From the NCBI GenBank assembly GCA_945907045.1, contig CAMDSH010000004.1:62001-126000 (forward strand): a stretch of DNA of 64,000 nucleotides. Reading direction: 5' to 3'. How positions within the stretch are numbered: the first letter of the stretch is position 1; every line of letters begins with the position of its first letter. Positions 53,581 through 62,566 of this stretch are shown here, one piece after another. This stretch comes from Rhizobium sp. Q54 (GTDB lineage Bacteria; Pseudomonadota; Alphaproteobacteria; Rhizobiales; Xanthobacteraceae). A program made the translations under genes and the position numbers. The notes below the pieces were generated by a model. The model ran no database searches. It was not told the origin of the DNA and saw nothing but the letters and a program-made list of their open reading frames with translations.

Positions 53581-54560
53581 AACGCCCGCGCATTTTCGTC
53601 ACGCAACCCATCGCCGAGAGCGCCCTGAAGCGGCTGCGCGCGGCGGCTGACGTTAAGGTCAATCCGGACTCAAGCAAGATCATCAAAAAGAGCGCGCTGA
53701 TTGCGGCCGTGCGTAAGCATGACATCCTGTTTCCGCTGTTGCACGATGTGGTGGACCGCGCGGTGCTGGCCGCCAATCCGAAGCTGCGCGCGGTCACCGC
53801 GATGGCGATCACGCCGGACAACATCGACGTTGCCGAGGCGACCAAGCGTGGCATTCCGGTCACCGTGGTGCCGCCGATCGTGGCGGAAGCGACCGCCGAT
53901 ATCCATTTCGGACTTTTGATCGCCGTGGCGCGCCGCATGATCGAAGGCGACCGCATGGTGCGCGCGAACAAGTTCCCCGGCTCGCAGTCGAACCATCTCG
54001 CGGGTGCCGCCGTTTACGGCAAGACCATAGGTCTCGTCGGCGGCGGCGGGCGTATCGGCCAGGCGGTGGCGCGGCGCGCGCGCGGCTTTGGCATGCGTAT
54101 TCTCTATTGGAGCCCGCGGCAGAAACCTGAGGCCGAGCGCGAACTGCAGATGGAATTCGTCACGCTTGAGCGGCTGTTCAAGGATTCTGATTTCATCTCG
54201 CTGCATCCGCCGCTCAATGCGCAGACGCATCACATGATTGGCGCCCGCGAATTCGCGCAGATGAAGCCGACGGCCTTCATCGTCAACACCGCGCGCGGCG
54301 CCATCATCGACGAAGCGGCGATGATCCGCGCGCTCATTAAAAAGCAAATTGCCGGCGCGGGTCTCGATGTGTTCGAGCATGAGCCGAAAGTGTCGGACAA
54401 GCTGCGCAAGATGAAGAATGTCGTGCTCACCCCGCATCTCGGCAGCGCGGTGATGTCGGTGCGCGAGGTGATGGCGAACATCGTCGCCGACAACGTGCTG
54501 GCGCTGCTCGATCATCAGAAGCCGCCGAATTGCATCAATCCGGAAGTTCTCAAGCTGTAG
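53577..54560 (+). CDS. D-isomer-specific 2-hydroxyacid dehydrogenase
   Basis: 327 residues from a GTG at 53577 overlapping the upstream TGA (GTGA), which is the best evidence for this start; the track ORF extends 85 codons into the upstream gene. NAD site TIGLVGGGGRIGQAVARRA; catalytic Arg240 (VNTARGA), Glu269 (FEHEP) and His287 (TPHLGS). The family reduces 2-ketoacids or oxidises D-2-hydroxyacids. Third gene of the LysR-linked operon; presumably handles the hydroxyacid made from the two preceding reactions. Confidence 0.9.
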   Translation: MKRPRIFVTQPIAESALKRLRAAADVKVNPDSSKIIKKSALIAAVRKHDILFPLLHDVVDRAVLAANPKLRAVTAMAITPDNIDVAEATKRGIPVTVVPPIVAEATADIHFGLLIAVARRMIEGDRMVRANKFPGSQSNHLAGAAVYGKTIGLVGGGGRIGQAVARRARGFGMRILYWSPRQKPEAERELQMEFVTLERLFKDSDFISLHPPLNAQTHHMIGAREFAQMKPTAFIVNTARGAIIDEAAMIRALIKKQIAGAGLDVFEHEPKVSDKLRKMKNVVLTPHLGSAVMSVREVMANIVADNVLALLDHQKPPNCINPEVLKL

Positions 54561-54563
54561 GCG

Positions 54564-55328
54564 TTACTCCGCCGTCCAGCCGCCGTCGATCACCATCGAC
54601 GCGCCGGTCATCAGCGTGGAGGCATCGCTTGCGAGGAATACGATCGCGCCGGTCAAATCTTCGAGCTGACCGAGGCGGCCTAGCTTGATCTTCGCCAACA
54701 CATCCTTGCGAAACGCCTCGTTCTCGAAAAACGGCCGCGTCATCGGCGTCTCGATGAAAGTCGGCGCCAGCGTGTTGACGCGGATCTTGTGCGGCGCGAG
54801 TTCGATCGCCATCGCCTTGGTGAAGCCTTCCATCGCATGCTTGGTGGCGCAATAAACCGTGCGCGTCGCGCCGCCGACATGTCCCATCTGCGACGACATA
54901 TTGATGATGGAGCCGCCACGCTTGCCTTCGATCATCCGCCGCGCCGCCGCCTGCGCGACGAAATAAGCCGCGCGTACGTTGAGCGAGAAGACAAAATCGA
55001 AATCCTCGGTCTTCACATCGACAAAGGGCGCGGGGCGGTTGGTTCCCGCATTGTTGACGAGAATATCGAACGGTTCCTGTGCCGCGAGCGCGCTGCGCAC
55101 TTCCTCGATCTCGCGCACGTCGAGAGCCAGTGCTTCGGCCTGTTGCCCGCGCTCGCGGATTGCCTGCGCGGCTTCCGCTACTTCCTTTGCGGTACGCGCC
55201 GCAAGTGTTACCTGCGCGCCGGCATCGGCCAGCGCCGAGGCTGCCGCCAGCCCGATGCCGCGTCCCGCTCCGGTGACCAGAGCGCGTTTGCCGTCGAGGC
55301 GGAATGACGGCGTTGTCGTCAATTCCAT
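54564..55328 (-). CDS. Short-chain dehydrogenase/reductase (SDR)
   Basis: 254 residues, classical SDR. Cofactor motif TGAGRGIG (19-26), NNAG (92-95), catalytic Ser145/146-Tyr159-Lys163 (YCATK), and the C-terminal SxMxxGxxxxIDGG form (TGASMVIDGGW). NAD(P)-dependent alcohol or ketone oxidoreductase. 6 bases downstream of the HisD-like gene and probably co-transcribed; the two could act on the same polyol or amino alcohol. Convergent with the dehydrogenase at 53577. Confidence 0.92.
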   Translation of the reverse strand: MELTTTPSFRLDGKRALVTGAGRGIGLAAASALADAGAQVTLAARTAKEVAEAAQAIRERGQQAEALALDVREIEEVRSALAAQEPFDILVNNAGTNRPAPFVDVKTEDFDFVFSLNVRAAYFVAQAAARRMIEGKRGGSIINMSSQMGHVGGATRTVYCATKHAMEGFTKAMAIELAPHKIRVNTLAPTFIETPMTRPFFENEAFRKDVLAKIKLGRLGQLEDLTGAIVFLASDASTLMTGASMVIDGGWTAE

Positions 55329-55334
55329 CGCGCG

Positions 55335-56642
55335 TTACTCCGCCGCCTGCGCGTAGGCGATGTTGCGCCCGCCATAGCGGCGCACGCGGATATTCGCCTG
55401 TTCGGCGTGGCCGGAGAAACCTTCGAGAATGCACAGCCGCGAGCAGTATTCGCCGATCAACGTCGAGGCCTCGTCGGTGAGCACCCTCTGATAAGTGCAG
55501 GTCTTGAGGAATTTTCCGACCCACAGCCCGCCGGTGAAGCGCGCGTTCTTCTTGGTTGGCAGCGTGTGGTTGGTGCCGATCACCTTGTCGCCGTAGGCGA
55601 CGTTGGTGCGGGGGCCGAGAAACAGCGCACCGTAATTCGTCATGTTGTTGAGGAAGAAATCCGGATCGCGCGTCATTACCTGCACGTGCTCGGAGGCAAT
55701 GCGATCCGCCTCGGCGACCATCTCGTCATAGCTGTCGCAAACGATGACCTCGCCGTAATCCTTCCACGCCTGTGCCGCGGCGTCCGCGGTGGGAAGAATG
55801 GTCAGCAGCCGCTCGACTTGCGCCATTGTGTCGCGCGCGAGCTTTTCGGAGTTGGTGAGAAGCACGGCAGGCGAGGTTGGTCCGTGCTCGGCCTGGCCCA
55901 GCAAATCGGTGGCGCAGATTTCGCCGTCTACGCTCTCATCCGCGATGATCAGTGTTTCGGTCGGACCCGCCAGCAGGTCGATGCCGACGCGGCCGAACAG
56001 TTGGCGTTTTGCTTCCGCCACATAGGCGTTGCCGGGGCCGACGATCATGTCGACCGGCTGAATCGTGTCAGTGCCGAGCGCCATCGCGGCCACGGCCTGC
56101 ACGCCGCCCAGCACGTAAATTTCATCCGCGCCGCCGAAATGCATGGCGGCGACGATCGCCGGATGCGGTCCGCCTTTGTGCGGCGGCGCGCAGGCGGCGA
56201 TGCGCTTTACGCCGGCGACGCGCGCGGTGACTATCGACATGTGCGCGGAAGCGACCATTGGATAGCGTCCGCCCGGCACGTAGCAGCCGATGGAATTCAC
56301 AGGAATGTGCCGGTGGCCAAGCACGACGCCGGGGATCGTCTCGACTTCGACGTCGCGCATGCTGTCTTTTTGCTTCTGAGCGAAATTGCGAACTTGCGAT
56401 TGCGCGAACTTGATGTCTTCGAGATCGCGCTTCGGCACTTGGCCGATGGCGCGCTCGATCTCAGTCTCGCTCAGCCGAAAATTCGCCGGCGCCCAGTTGT
56501 CGAACTTTTTCGAGAAGTCCTTCACCGCCGCGTCCTTGCGCGTCTCGATGTCGGCGAGAATGGTCTCGACCGTTTCGCGCACCTTGGCGTCGGCGGCCTT
56601 GATGGCGCCTGCGTCCATTCCGCGTTTGAGGTGACGGGGCAT
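55335..56642 (-). CDS. HisD-like zinc dehydrogenase (histidinol dehydrogenase family, HpsN-like)
   Basis: 435 residues. Zn ligands by alignment to E. coli HisD: Gln250 and His253 in [12 protein letters not shown], Asp352 in [11 protein letters not shown], His412 in FSGHAEQA; the catalytic pair Glu318-His319 (SEHVQV) is also kept. The [32 protein letters not shown] region is that of the non-biosynthetic branch, which includes sulfopropanediol 3-dehydrogenase HpsN, and not that of the biosynthetic HisD. Expected to oxidise an alcohol to an acid by two NAD-dependent steps. Followed by an SDR, as in some HpsN operons, but no sulfonate gene is nearby. Confidence 0.88.
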   Translation of the reverse strand: MPRHLKRGMDAGAIKAADAKVRETVETILADIETRKDAAVKDFSKKFDNWAPANFRLSETEIERAIGQVPKRDLEDIKFAQSQVRNFAQKQKDSMRDVEVETIPGVVLGHRHIPVNSIGCYVPGGRYPMVASAHMSIVTARVAGVKRIAACAPPHKGGPHPAIVAAMHFGGADEIYVLGGVQAVAAMALGTDTIQPVDMIVGPGNAYVAEAKRQLFGRVGIDLLAGPTETLIIADESVDGEICATDLLGQAEHGPTSPAVLLTNSEKLARDTMAQVERLLTILPTADAAAQAWKDYGEVIVCDSYDEMVAEADRIASEHVQVMTRDPDFFLNNMTNYGALFLGPRTNVAYGDKVIGTNHTLPTKKNARFTGGLWVGKFLKTCTYQRVLTDEASTLIGEYCSRLCILEGFSGHAEQANIRVRRYGGRNIAYAQAAE

Positions 56643-56669
56643 AAGGCATTCTCCGTTCGCAACGCTGTC

Positions 56670-56788
56670 GTCCCCGCGAAGGCGGGGACCCAGTATCCAC
56701 TGAATTTCGATCTTATCGCAAACGCTAGGGCTGATGGCCGCTGAGTTTGCCGCGCGAGATCCCGGATCGGGCTTTGCCCGTCCGGGAT
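56670..56788. repeat. BIME-like palindromic repeat pair
   Basis: Left unit: perfect hairpin GTCCCCGC-GAAG-GCGGGGAC followed by CCAGTA. Right unit: ATCCCGGA-TCGGGCTTTGCCCG-TCCGGGAT (56759-56788), itself with an inner GGGC-TTT-GCCC stem. The left unit is the reverse complement in design of the right unit at 12435-12462 (TACTGG + CCCGCCTTCGCGGG). It fills the gap between the cyclase stop and the HisD-like start, followed at once by GACCGC-TGT-GCGGTC at the cyclase stop. Confidence 0.78.
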
Positions 56789-56801
56789 GACCGCTGTGCG
56801 G

Positions 56802-57761
56802 TCACTTGATGGCCTGCGGATTGATCGGCGAGCCGGTGCCGCCGGTGATGATAAGCGGCGGGCCGCAGAAGAAGAATTCGTAGACGCCGTCGTCCGCGCA
56901 ATCCTCGGCCAGCTCCTTGAGATAGAAGATTTCGCCCATGCACAGGCCCATGGCCGGGATGACGACCCAGTGCCACGGCTGGTTGGCTTCCGTGGTTTCG
57001 TTCGGCCGCACTTCGACGCCCCAGGTGTCGGAGCAGATCGCGGCGACCTGCTTGTCCTGGCACCAGTAGCAATTCTCGAATTTCACGCCGGGCGCGTCGC
57101 CGCCGGCATAGCCGCCCCACTGCTTCTCCTTCAGGCAACGCTCCATCTGGCCGGTGCGCACAATGACGAAATCGCCGCGCCGGATTTCGACGTTCTGGTC
57201 CTTGGCGCATTTATCGAGTTCGTCGTTGGAAATTGCTTCGCCGTCTTTGAGCCAATCGACGCCGCGGAAGCGCGCGATATCGAGCAGCACGCCGCGGCCG
57301 ACCATCTTGCTTTTGGAATGTTCGATGCCGAGCACGGAGAGGCCGCGCGAGTCGATCAGCTTGGCGTCGTGGCCATTGTAGCACTTGTCCTCGTAGAAAA
57401 TGTGCCCGAGGGCATCCCAGTGCGTTGCGCCCTGCACGCAAAGATTCAGCGTGTCGTCGGCATAGCGAATTTTATTCCAGTCCTGCTGGCCGGCGATGGC
57501 GTCGGTGCCGGTCGCCAGCATCTGATGGATGGGATTGAAGCGTCCGCCGAAAAGGCCATTCTGCGGGCCGTCACGATCAAGCGGAATGCCGAGTGCAAAC
57601 ACCTTGCCGGTGCGGATCAGGCTTGCGGCCTTGGCGATGTCTTCCGGGGTGACGTGGTTGAGCGTACCGATGTGATCGTTCTTGCCCCAGCGCCCCCAGT
57701 TGGAAAGTTTTTTGGAGGCCTCCTCGATCGCCTTCTTGCCCACCTTGATGTCCATCGGCAT
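56802..57761 (-). CDS. Cyclase-family metal hydrolase, second copy
   Basis: 319 residues, larger than the 258-residue cyclase at 25.8 kb. Metal motif QGATHWDALGHIF is the family variant in place of HxGTHxDxPxH, and RRGDFVIVRTG is a shared strand. The C-terminal half has several Cys and Trp (FENCYWCQDKQ, ICSDTWG, ATEANQPWHWVV). Probable Zn hydrolase of a ring-derived amide, lactone or hydroxyacid. Met3 (57755) is better spaced from AAGGG and may be the true start. Read after the Mo hydroxylase genes, 98 bases apart. Confidence 0.87.
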   Translation of the reverse strand: MPMDIKVGKKAIEEASKKLSNWGRWGKNDHIGTLNHVTPEDIAKAASLIRTGKVFALGIPLDRDGPQNGLFGGRFNPIHQMLATGTDAIAGQQDWNKIRYADDTLNLCVQGATHWDALGHIFYEDKCYNGHDAKLIDSRGLSVLGIEHSKSKMVGRGVLLDIARFRGVDWLKDGEAISNDELDKCAKDQNVEIRRGDFVIVRTGQMERCLKEKQWGGYAGGDAPGVKFENCYWCQDKQVAAICSDTWGVEVRPNETTEANQPWHWVVIPAMGLCMGEIFYLKELAEDCADDGVYEFFFCGPPLIITGGTGSPINPQAIK

Positions 57762-57859
57762 TTCCCTTCCCAGTTTCTTTTTTCGATCGGATGTAAGCGA
57801 ATGATCGCCGATCGTTCGTCCGATTGTGACGCGGCAAATGTCCGCCGTCTATGCGGTAC

Positions 57860-60256
57860 TTATACCCGTCCCAGCGCCAGTAGAATTTTCCCCGGCGTGA
57901 ACGGCATGTCGGTGAGCGGCTTCGCGCCGAGCGGACGTAATGCGTCATTAATGGCGTTCATGACGCAGCCTGGTGCGCCGGCGGTGCCCGCTTCACCCGC
58001 GCCTTTGGCGCCAAGTTCGCTGTCCGCGGTGGGCGAAACGACGTGGCCCACTTCGATGTCCGGCATCTCCACCGCCATCGGCACCAGATAATCCGCCATG
58101 TTGCCGTTGAGCATTTGCCCGCGTTCGTCATAGAGGCACTGCTCGAACAGCGCGCCGCCGAGGCCCTGCACCACGCCGCCGCGCACCTGCTCATCTACAA
58201 GTTGCGGATTGATGATGGTGCCGCAGTCCTCCACGCACCAATGCTTGAGAAGTTTGACGAAGCCGGTGTCGGTATCGACTTCGAGATAGCTCGCCTGAAT
58301 GCCGTTGGTGAAAGCGAACGGCCACGCACGTGGAACGTAATGGCGCGTCGCCATCAGTTCGGCCTGAAAGCCGGGCGGTAACGTGTCGGGGCGGAAGTAG
58401 GCGACGCGCGCCAGTTCGTCGAGCGGCAGCCGCTCGGTGCCGGTGGATTTATCGACGACGATGCCGCCGCGAATATCGAGGTCTTCGGGCTTGGCCTGCA
58501 AAATGCTGCCCGCAACCGCCAGCACGTTTTGCCGCAGCGCCTTGCCCGCCTGCCACGCCGCTTCGCCGCCGATGCCCGCCGCGCGCGAGGCCCAGGTGCC
58601 GCCGCCGTAAGGCACGTTGTCGGTATCGCCGGTAACAACACGCACCTTGTCGAGCGGGACACCGAAAGCGGAAGCGACGCATTGCGCCATCACCGCTTCC
58701 GCGCCCTGGCCCTGTTCGGTGACGCCGGAGTGAATCGAAATCGCGCCGGTGGCGTCGAGTTTTACAGTGGCGCCGTCCTGCGAGGTGATGCGCGCGCCGC
58801 CGACACCATAGAACGCGGCGGACGGATTCGTCACCTCGATGAAGGACGCAAAGCCGATGCCTCGATAAATGCCCTTTTCACGCAGCTTCGCCTGTTCGGC
58901 GCGAAGGCCTGCGTAATTCATCATCGCGTCGAGATGCGCGAGCGCCTCGTGATGCGATAGCTGTTCGAATTTCAGGCCCGACGCCGAACCGGTGGGATAG
59001 GCGTCGTCGGCGATGAGATTGCGCCGGCGGATTTCCAGCGGGTCCATGCCGATCTTCGCCGCGGCGAGTTCGACCAGCCCCTCGGTCACCGCGCAGGCGA
59101 TGGGATGGCCGACGGCGCGGTACTGGCACATGACGTTTTTATTCTGGAACACCACGCGGGCGCGGGCGCGGTAGTTCGGGCATTTGTACGGCCCGCCGGT
59201 GAGATTGACGATCTGGTTGGCTTCGATGCCGGAGGTGCGCGGATATACCGAATAGGGGCCGATGCCGGTGAGATCGTCGATCTCAAACGCGGTGAAAGTA
59301 CCGTCTTTCTTCACGCCGAGCTTCGCCTTCACGCGATGGTCGCGCGCATGAATGTCGGTGACAAAACTTTCGATGCGGTCGGCGACAAATTTCACCGGCC
59401 GCTTGAGCAACTTTGACAGCGCAACCGTCGCCATCTCGTCGGCATACGTGTGCACCTTGATGCCGAAAGAGCCGCCGACATCCTTGGTCAGCACGCGCAC
59501 CTGGTGCTCCTGCAAAGCAAGATGCTTGGCGAACAAGTTTTGCATCATGTGCGGCGCTTGCGTGCCGTGATAGACGGTCATGCGCTGCTCGCCCGGATTC
59601 CAGTCGGCGACGACGGCGCGCGGCTCATTGGTGACGCCGGTGTGACGGCCGAACACGAATGTAGTTTCGACGATGGCGTCGGATTCGGCGAACGCCTTGT
59701 CCACGGCGCCGGCATCGAGCGAGCGTTCAAAGCATAGATTGTCGCCAAGATCTGGATGGATCACCGGCGTCGCTTTATCGAGCGCGGTTTCGGGGTCGGT
59801 GACAGCTTTGAGCGCCTCATAGGTGACTTCGACCAGCTCGCAGCCATCTTCGGCCTCGGCGCGCGTGCGCGCGACGACGGCGCAGACGGCCTCGCCCTGC
59901 CAGCATGCGCGTTCCGTCGCGATCGGATATTGCGGCGCGGACTTGATGCCCTTGAGATGCGTGAGCACGCCGACCCACGGCGTCATGACTTTGGTGAATT
60001 CCGGGCCGGTGACGACGGCGATGACGCCGGGCGACTTCTTCGCTTTCGCCGCGTCGATTTTTTTGATGCGTGCATGCGCGTGCGGCGAACGCACGAAAGC
60101 AACATGCGCCATCCGTGGCAGCACAACGTCGCTGATGTATTGCCCGCGGCCCTGCGTGAGTCGCGCCAAATTCGGCCGTGGTACCGAGCGGCCGATGTAG
60201 GAATTCGGCCGGTCGAGCGCGCTCAGAACGGGCGGGGAGTCATCGACGATTTTCAT
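57860..60256 (-). CDS. Xanthine dehydrogenase/CO dehydrogenase-family molybdenum hydroxylase, large subunit
   Basis: 798 residues, standard CoxL-type length. Contains RPNSYIGRSVPRPNLARLTQGRGQYI, Moco-binding VGGSFGIK, an RYGVG-like GVTEQGQGAEAVMAQ and the catalytic Glu755 in GAKGAGEAGTAG. The CoxL AYxCSFR active-site loop is absent, so it is not a true CO dehydrogenase; the loop reads VMCQYRAVGHP where many relatives have AYRGAGRP. It hydroxylates an N-heterocycle or aldehyde at the C next to N or at the carbonyl. ATGA overlap with the small subunit gene. Confidence 0.92.
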   Translation of the reverse strand: MKIVDDSPPVLSALDRPNSYIGRSVPRPNLARLTQGRGQYISDVVLPRMAHVAFVRSPHAHARIKKIDAAKAKKSPGVIAVVTGPEFTKVMTPWVGVLTHLKGIKSAPQYPIATERACWQGEAVCAVVARTRAEAEDGCELVEVTYEALKAVTDPETALDKATPVIHPDLGDNLCFERSLDAGAVDKAFAESDAIVETTFVFGRHTGVTNEPRAVVADWNPGEQRMTVYHGTQAPHMMQNLFAKHLALQEHQVRVLTKDVGGSFGIKVHTYADEMATVALSKLLKRPVKFVADRIESFVTDIHARDHRVKAKLGVKKDGTFTAFEIDDLTGIGPYSVYPRTSGIEANQIVNLTGGPYKCPNYRARARVVFQNKNVMCQYRAVGHPIACAVTEGLVELAAAKIGMDPLEIRRRNLIADDAYPTGSASGLKFEQLSHHEALAHLDAMMNYAGLRAEQAKLREKGIYRGIGFASFIEVTNPSAAFYGVGGARITSQDGATVKLDATGAISIHSGVTEQGQGAEAVMAQCVASAFGVPLDKVRVVTGDTDNVPYGGGTWASRAAGIGGEAAWQAGKALRQNVLAVAGSILQAKPEDLDIRGGIVVDKSTGTERLPLDELARVAYFRPDTLPPGFQAELMATRHYVPRAWPFAFTNGIQASYLEVDTDTGFVKLLKHWCVEDCGTIINPQLVDEQVRGGVVQGLGGALFEQCLYDERGQMLNGNMADYLVPMAVEMPDIEVGHVVSPTADSELGAKGAGEAGTAGAPGCVMNAINDALRPLGAKPLTDMPFTPGKILLALGRV

Positions 60257-60741
60257 TTCTTGCCTCCCGCGCGAGCTTGCGCGACGGATTCCATCGCATC
60301 GATGATGGCGTGATAGCCGGTGCAGCGGCAGTAATTACCCGAGATGTGTTCACGAATTTCATCGCGGCTCGGCACGCCGCCTGCTTTGAGAAGTTCCTGC
60401 GCGGTGAGCAGCATCGCCGGTGTACAGAAGCCGCATTGCAAAGCGTTGCGCTGTTCGAACGCGATTTGCAGGTCGGCGATCTCGCCGTTGTCTGAAACGC
60501 CCTCGATGGTCTCCACTTTGGCGCCCTCGCATTGCGCCGCCAGCATCAGGCAGCCGCGTACCACCACGCCATCGACGCGCACGGTGCAGGCGCCGCACAC
60601 GCCATGCTCGCATCCGACATGGCTGCCGGTGAGTGAAAGATTTTCACGCAGGAAATCGACCAGTGTCATGCGCGGTTCGACGCGCTCGTTCACCGCTTCG
60701 CCGTTGACGGTGAGTGAAATGTCCATCGTGTGTGCGCTCAT
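60253..60741 (-). CDS. Molybdenum hydroxylase small subunit, two [2Fe-2S] clusters
   Basis: 162 residues. Plant-ferredoxin-type cluster: Cys44, Cys49, Cys52, Cys64 (GCEHGVCGACTV ... GCLML). Second, helical cluster: Cys103, Cys106 (CGFC), Cys138, Cys140 (CRC). Electron path between Moco and FAD in the CoxS-type subunit. ATGA overlaps at both ends link it to the FAD and large subunit genes. Confidence 0.95.
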   Translation of the reverse strand: MSAHTMDISLTVNGEAVNERVEPRMTLVDFLRENLSLTGSHVGCEHGVCGACTVRVDGVVVRGCLMLAAQCEGAKVETIEGVSDNGEIADLQIAFEQRNALQCGFCTPAMLLTAQELLKAGGVPSRDEIREHISGNYCRCTGYHAIIDAMESVAQARAGGKK

Positions 60742-61595
60742 GTGCGCGTCTCCAGCAGCTGGCGCGCGACGCGTTTGAGCAATACGCCTGCGAGATGTTT
60801 TTTCACCGCAGCGGTAGCCTGCACGTCGTCGGAGGGATCGAGGTCGAGCGCGGCGACGGCGGCATTCAGCCGCTTGTCGTCGATTGTGCCGCCGGTGAGT
60901 GCGGTTTCCGCCTTGCGCGCACGCAGCGGTGTGGCATCGACGCCGAAGAACGCCAGCCGCACGTCGGCAAGACCTTTCGATGTAGTGCGGGCGCTGGCTG
61001 CGAGGCCGACAATGGCGTAGTCGCCGTGGCGGCGCGAGAGTTCGGAAAATCCGTAGCGGTTGTCCTTCGCCGCTGCCGGCACGCGGATGGCGGTGAGCAC
61101 GTCGCGTGGACCGATGGCAGTTTCGAACAATCCCTTGAAGAACGTTTCGGCTTTTACCGTGCGTTTGCCCTTCGGCCCGGTGATCTCGATTTCGCCGTCG
61201 AGCGCCAGCAGGCAGGCCGGCAATTCCGCCGCCGGATCGGCGAAAGCAATCGAGCCGCCGAAGGTACCGCGATTGCGGATGGCAGGATGGCCGATATGCG
61301 GCATGGCGCGTGCAATCAGCGGCGCGTATTGCGCGATCACATCGGAGCGCTCGACATCCACATGCCGCGCCAGCGCGCCGATCTCGACCTTCGCGCCCTT
61401 GCGAGCGATGCGGTCGAGGCCTTTCAGGCCGTTGAGATCGATGAGCAGCGTGGGCGCCGACAGCCGCATGTTGAGCGTGGCGATCAGGCTCTGGCCGCCG
61501 GCGAGCAGCTTGGCGTTGTCCTTGTGCTTGCCGAGCAGCGCGATCGCTTCCTTCAGCGTTCGCGGCTTGGCATAGGCGAATGGCGCCGGCTTCAC
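60738..61595 (-). CDS. Molybdenum hydroxylase FAD-binding medium subunit
   Basis: 285 residues, CoxM type. FAD motifs LLAGGQSLIATLNMRLS and TFGGSIAFADPAAELPACL (the AGGQS and TxGG motifs), with a C-terminal four-helix CO-dehydrogenase-flavoprotein domain. Passes electrons from the [2Fe-2S] subunit to the acceptor. First of the three genes coxM-coxS-coxL; order M-S-L is usual. The stop of the upstream dehydrogenase is 62 bases away. Confidence 0.93.
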   Translation of the reverse strand: MKPAPFAYAKPRTLKEAIALLGKHKDNAKLLAGGQSLIATLNMRLSAPTLLIDLNGLKGLDRIARKGAKVEIGALARHVDVERSDVIAQYAPLIARAMPHIGHPAIRNRGTFGGSIAFADPAAELPACLLALDGEIEITGPKGKRTVKAETFFKGLFETAIGPRDVLTAIRVPAAAKDNRYGFSELSRRHGDYAIVGLAASARTTSKGLADVRLAFFGVDATPLRARKAETALTGGTIDDKRLNAAVAALDLDPSDDVQATAAVKKHLAGVLLKRVARQLLETRT

Positions 61596-61657
61596 GAGAC
61601 GTCTCCCCGAAATTTTTTCTTATTGTGGACGATAACGAGGGGAGAGGGGAAGGGGCG

Positions 61658-62563
61658 TTAGCTCACGATACGGCGCACGATATCGATGGACCGGCGCAGC
61701 AGTGTCATTGAGGCCTCCAGCGTGCGGAAGGCGGCGTGCGCCGTGAGCGTGACGTTTTCCATTTTCGCCAGCGGATGATCGGCTTTCAGCGGTTCGGAGT
61801 GGAACACATCGAGGCCGGCATGACGGATGTGGCCGCTCTTGAGTGCTGCCAGCAGTGCCGCCTCGTCCACCAGCGCGCCGCGGGCGGTGTTGATCAGTAT
61901 GGCGCCCGGCTTCATGCGTGCGATGCGCTCCGCGCTGAGAAAGCCGCGTGTCTCGTCGCCGAGCGTGAGATTCATCGACACCACGTCAGACTTTGCCAGC
62001 AGCGCGTCGAGGTCGATCAGCGGCACATCGGCGTCGGCGTGCCTGGTGCGGTTCCAGGCGACCACGTTCATGCCCATGCCCTTGCCAATGCGTGCCACCT
62101 CACGGCCGATGCCGCCGAGGCCGATCACACCCAGCGTCTTGCCAAGCAGTTGCACGCCCTCATGGGGCGTCCACACACCCTTTCGTACCTCGCGGTCCAT
62201 GCGTGCGATGTCGCGCGAACAGGCCACCATCAGCGCGATGGAATGCTCAGCCACCGCGGTGTCGCCATAGCCCTTGATGATGTGCACCTTGATCCCGCGC
62301 GCTTCCAGCTCGCCGACGTTCATGTAGCTTGCAGGACCGGTGCCGAGAAACACGATGTGCTTGAGTTCCGGGCACTGCGCTATCAGTTCGGTCGGCATAT
62401 AGGAGTGGTCGTCGATCGCGATGTCGTAACCGCCGATGATGCGCGGCAACTCATCGCGCTCGAACGATTTGCGGTTGACGTCGATCTTTGGATCGTCCGG
62501 ACGGATGACGGACGCCCACACCGGCGCAAGCTGGTCGTTGCAGTCGAGAAAGATGGATTTCAT
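61658..62563 (-). CDS. D-isomer-specific 2-hydroxyacid dehydrogenase, second copy
   Basis: 301 residues, slightly short for the family because the N-terminal domain is compact. NAD site GVIGLGGIGREVARIG; catalytic Arg228 (NTARGA), Glu257 (FHSEP) and His276 (TAHAAF, where TPH is usual). Interconverts a 2-hydroxyacid and its ketoacid. 3 bases after hpaD, so the three genes hpaF-hpaD-dehydrogenase form one operon. In the homoprotocatechuate route no such enzyme is standard, so the pathway here differs or the enzyme serves a side product. Confidence 0.9.
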   Translation of the reverse strand: MKSIFLDCNDQLAPVWASVIRPDDPKIDVNRKSFERDELPRIIGGYDIAIDDHSYMPTELIAQCPELKHIVFLGTGPASYMNVGELEARGIKVHIIKGYGDTAVAEHSIALMVACSRDIARMDREVRKGVWTPHEGVQLLGKTLGVIGLGGIGREVARIGKGMGMNVVAWNRTRHADADVPLIDLDALLAKSDVVSMNLTLGDETRGFLSAERIARMKPGAILINTARGALVDEAALLAALKSGHIRHAGLDVFHSEPLKADHPLAKMENVTLTAHAAFRTLEASMTLLRRSIDIVRRIVS

Positions 62564-62566
62564 TTG

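Noticed and set aside
55335-56642. Biosynthetic histidinol dehydrogenase hisD
   Set aside because: No his genes are near, and the [19 protein letters not shown] region belongs to the catabolic HpsN-like branch.
57860-60256. Carbon monoxide dehydrogenase
   Set aside because: The CoxL active-site loop AYxCSFR is absent, so only a general Mo hydroxylase call is justified.
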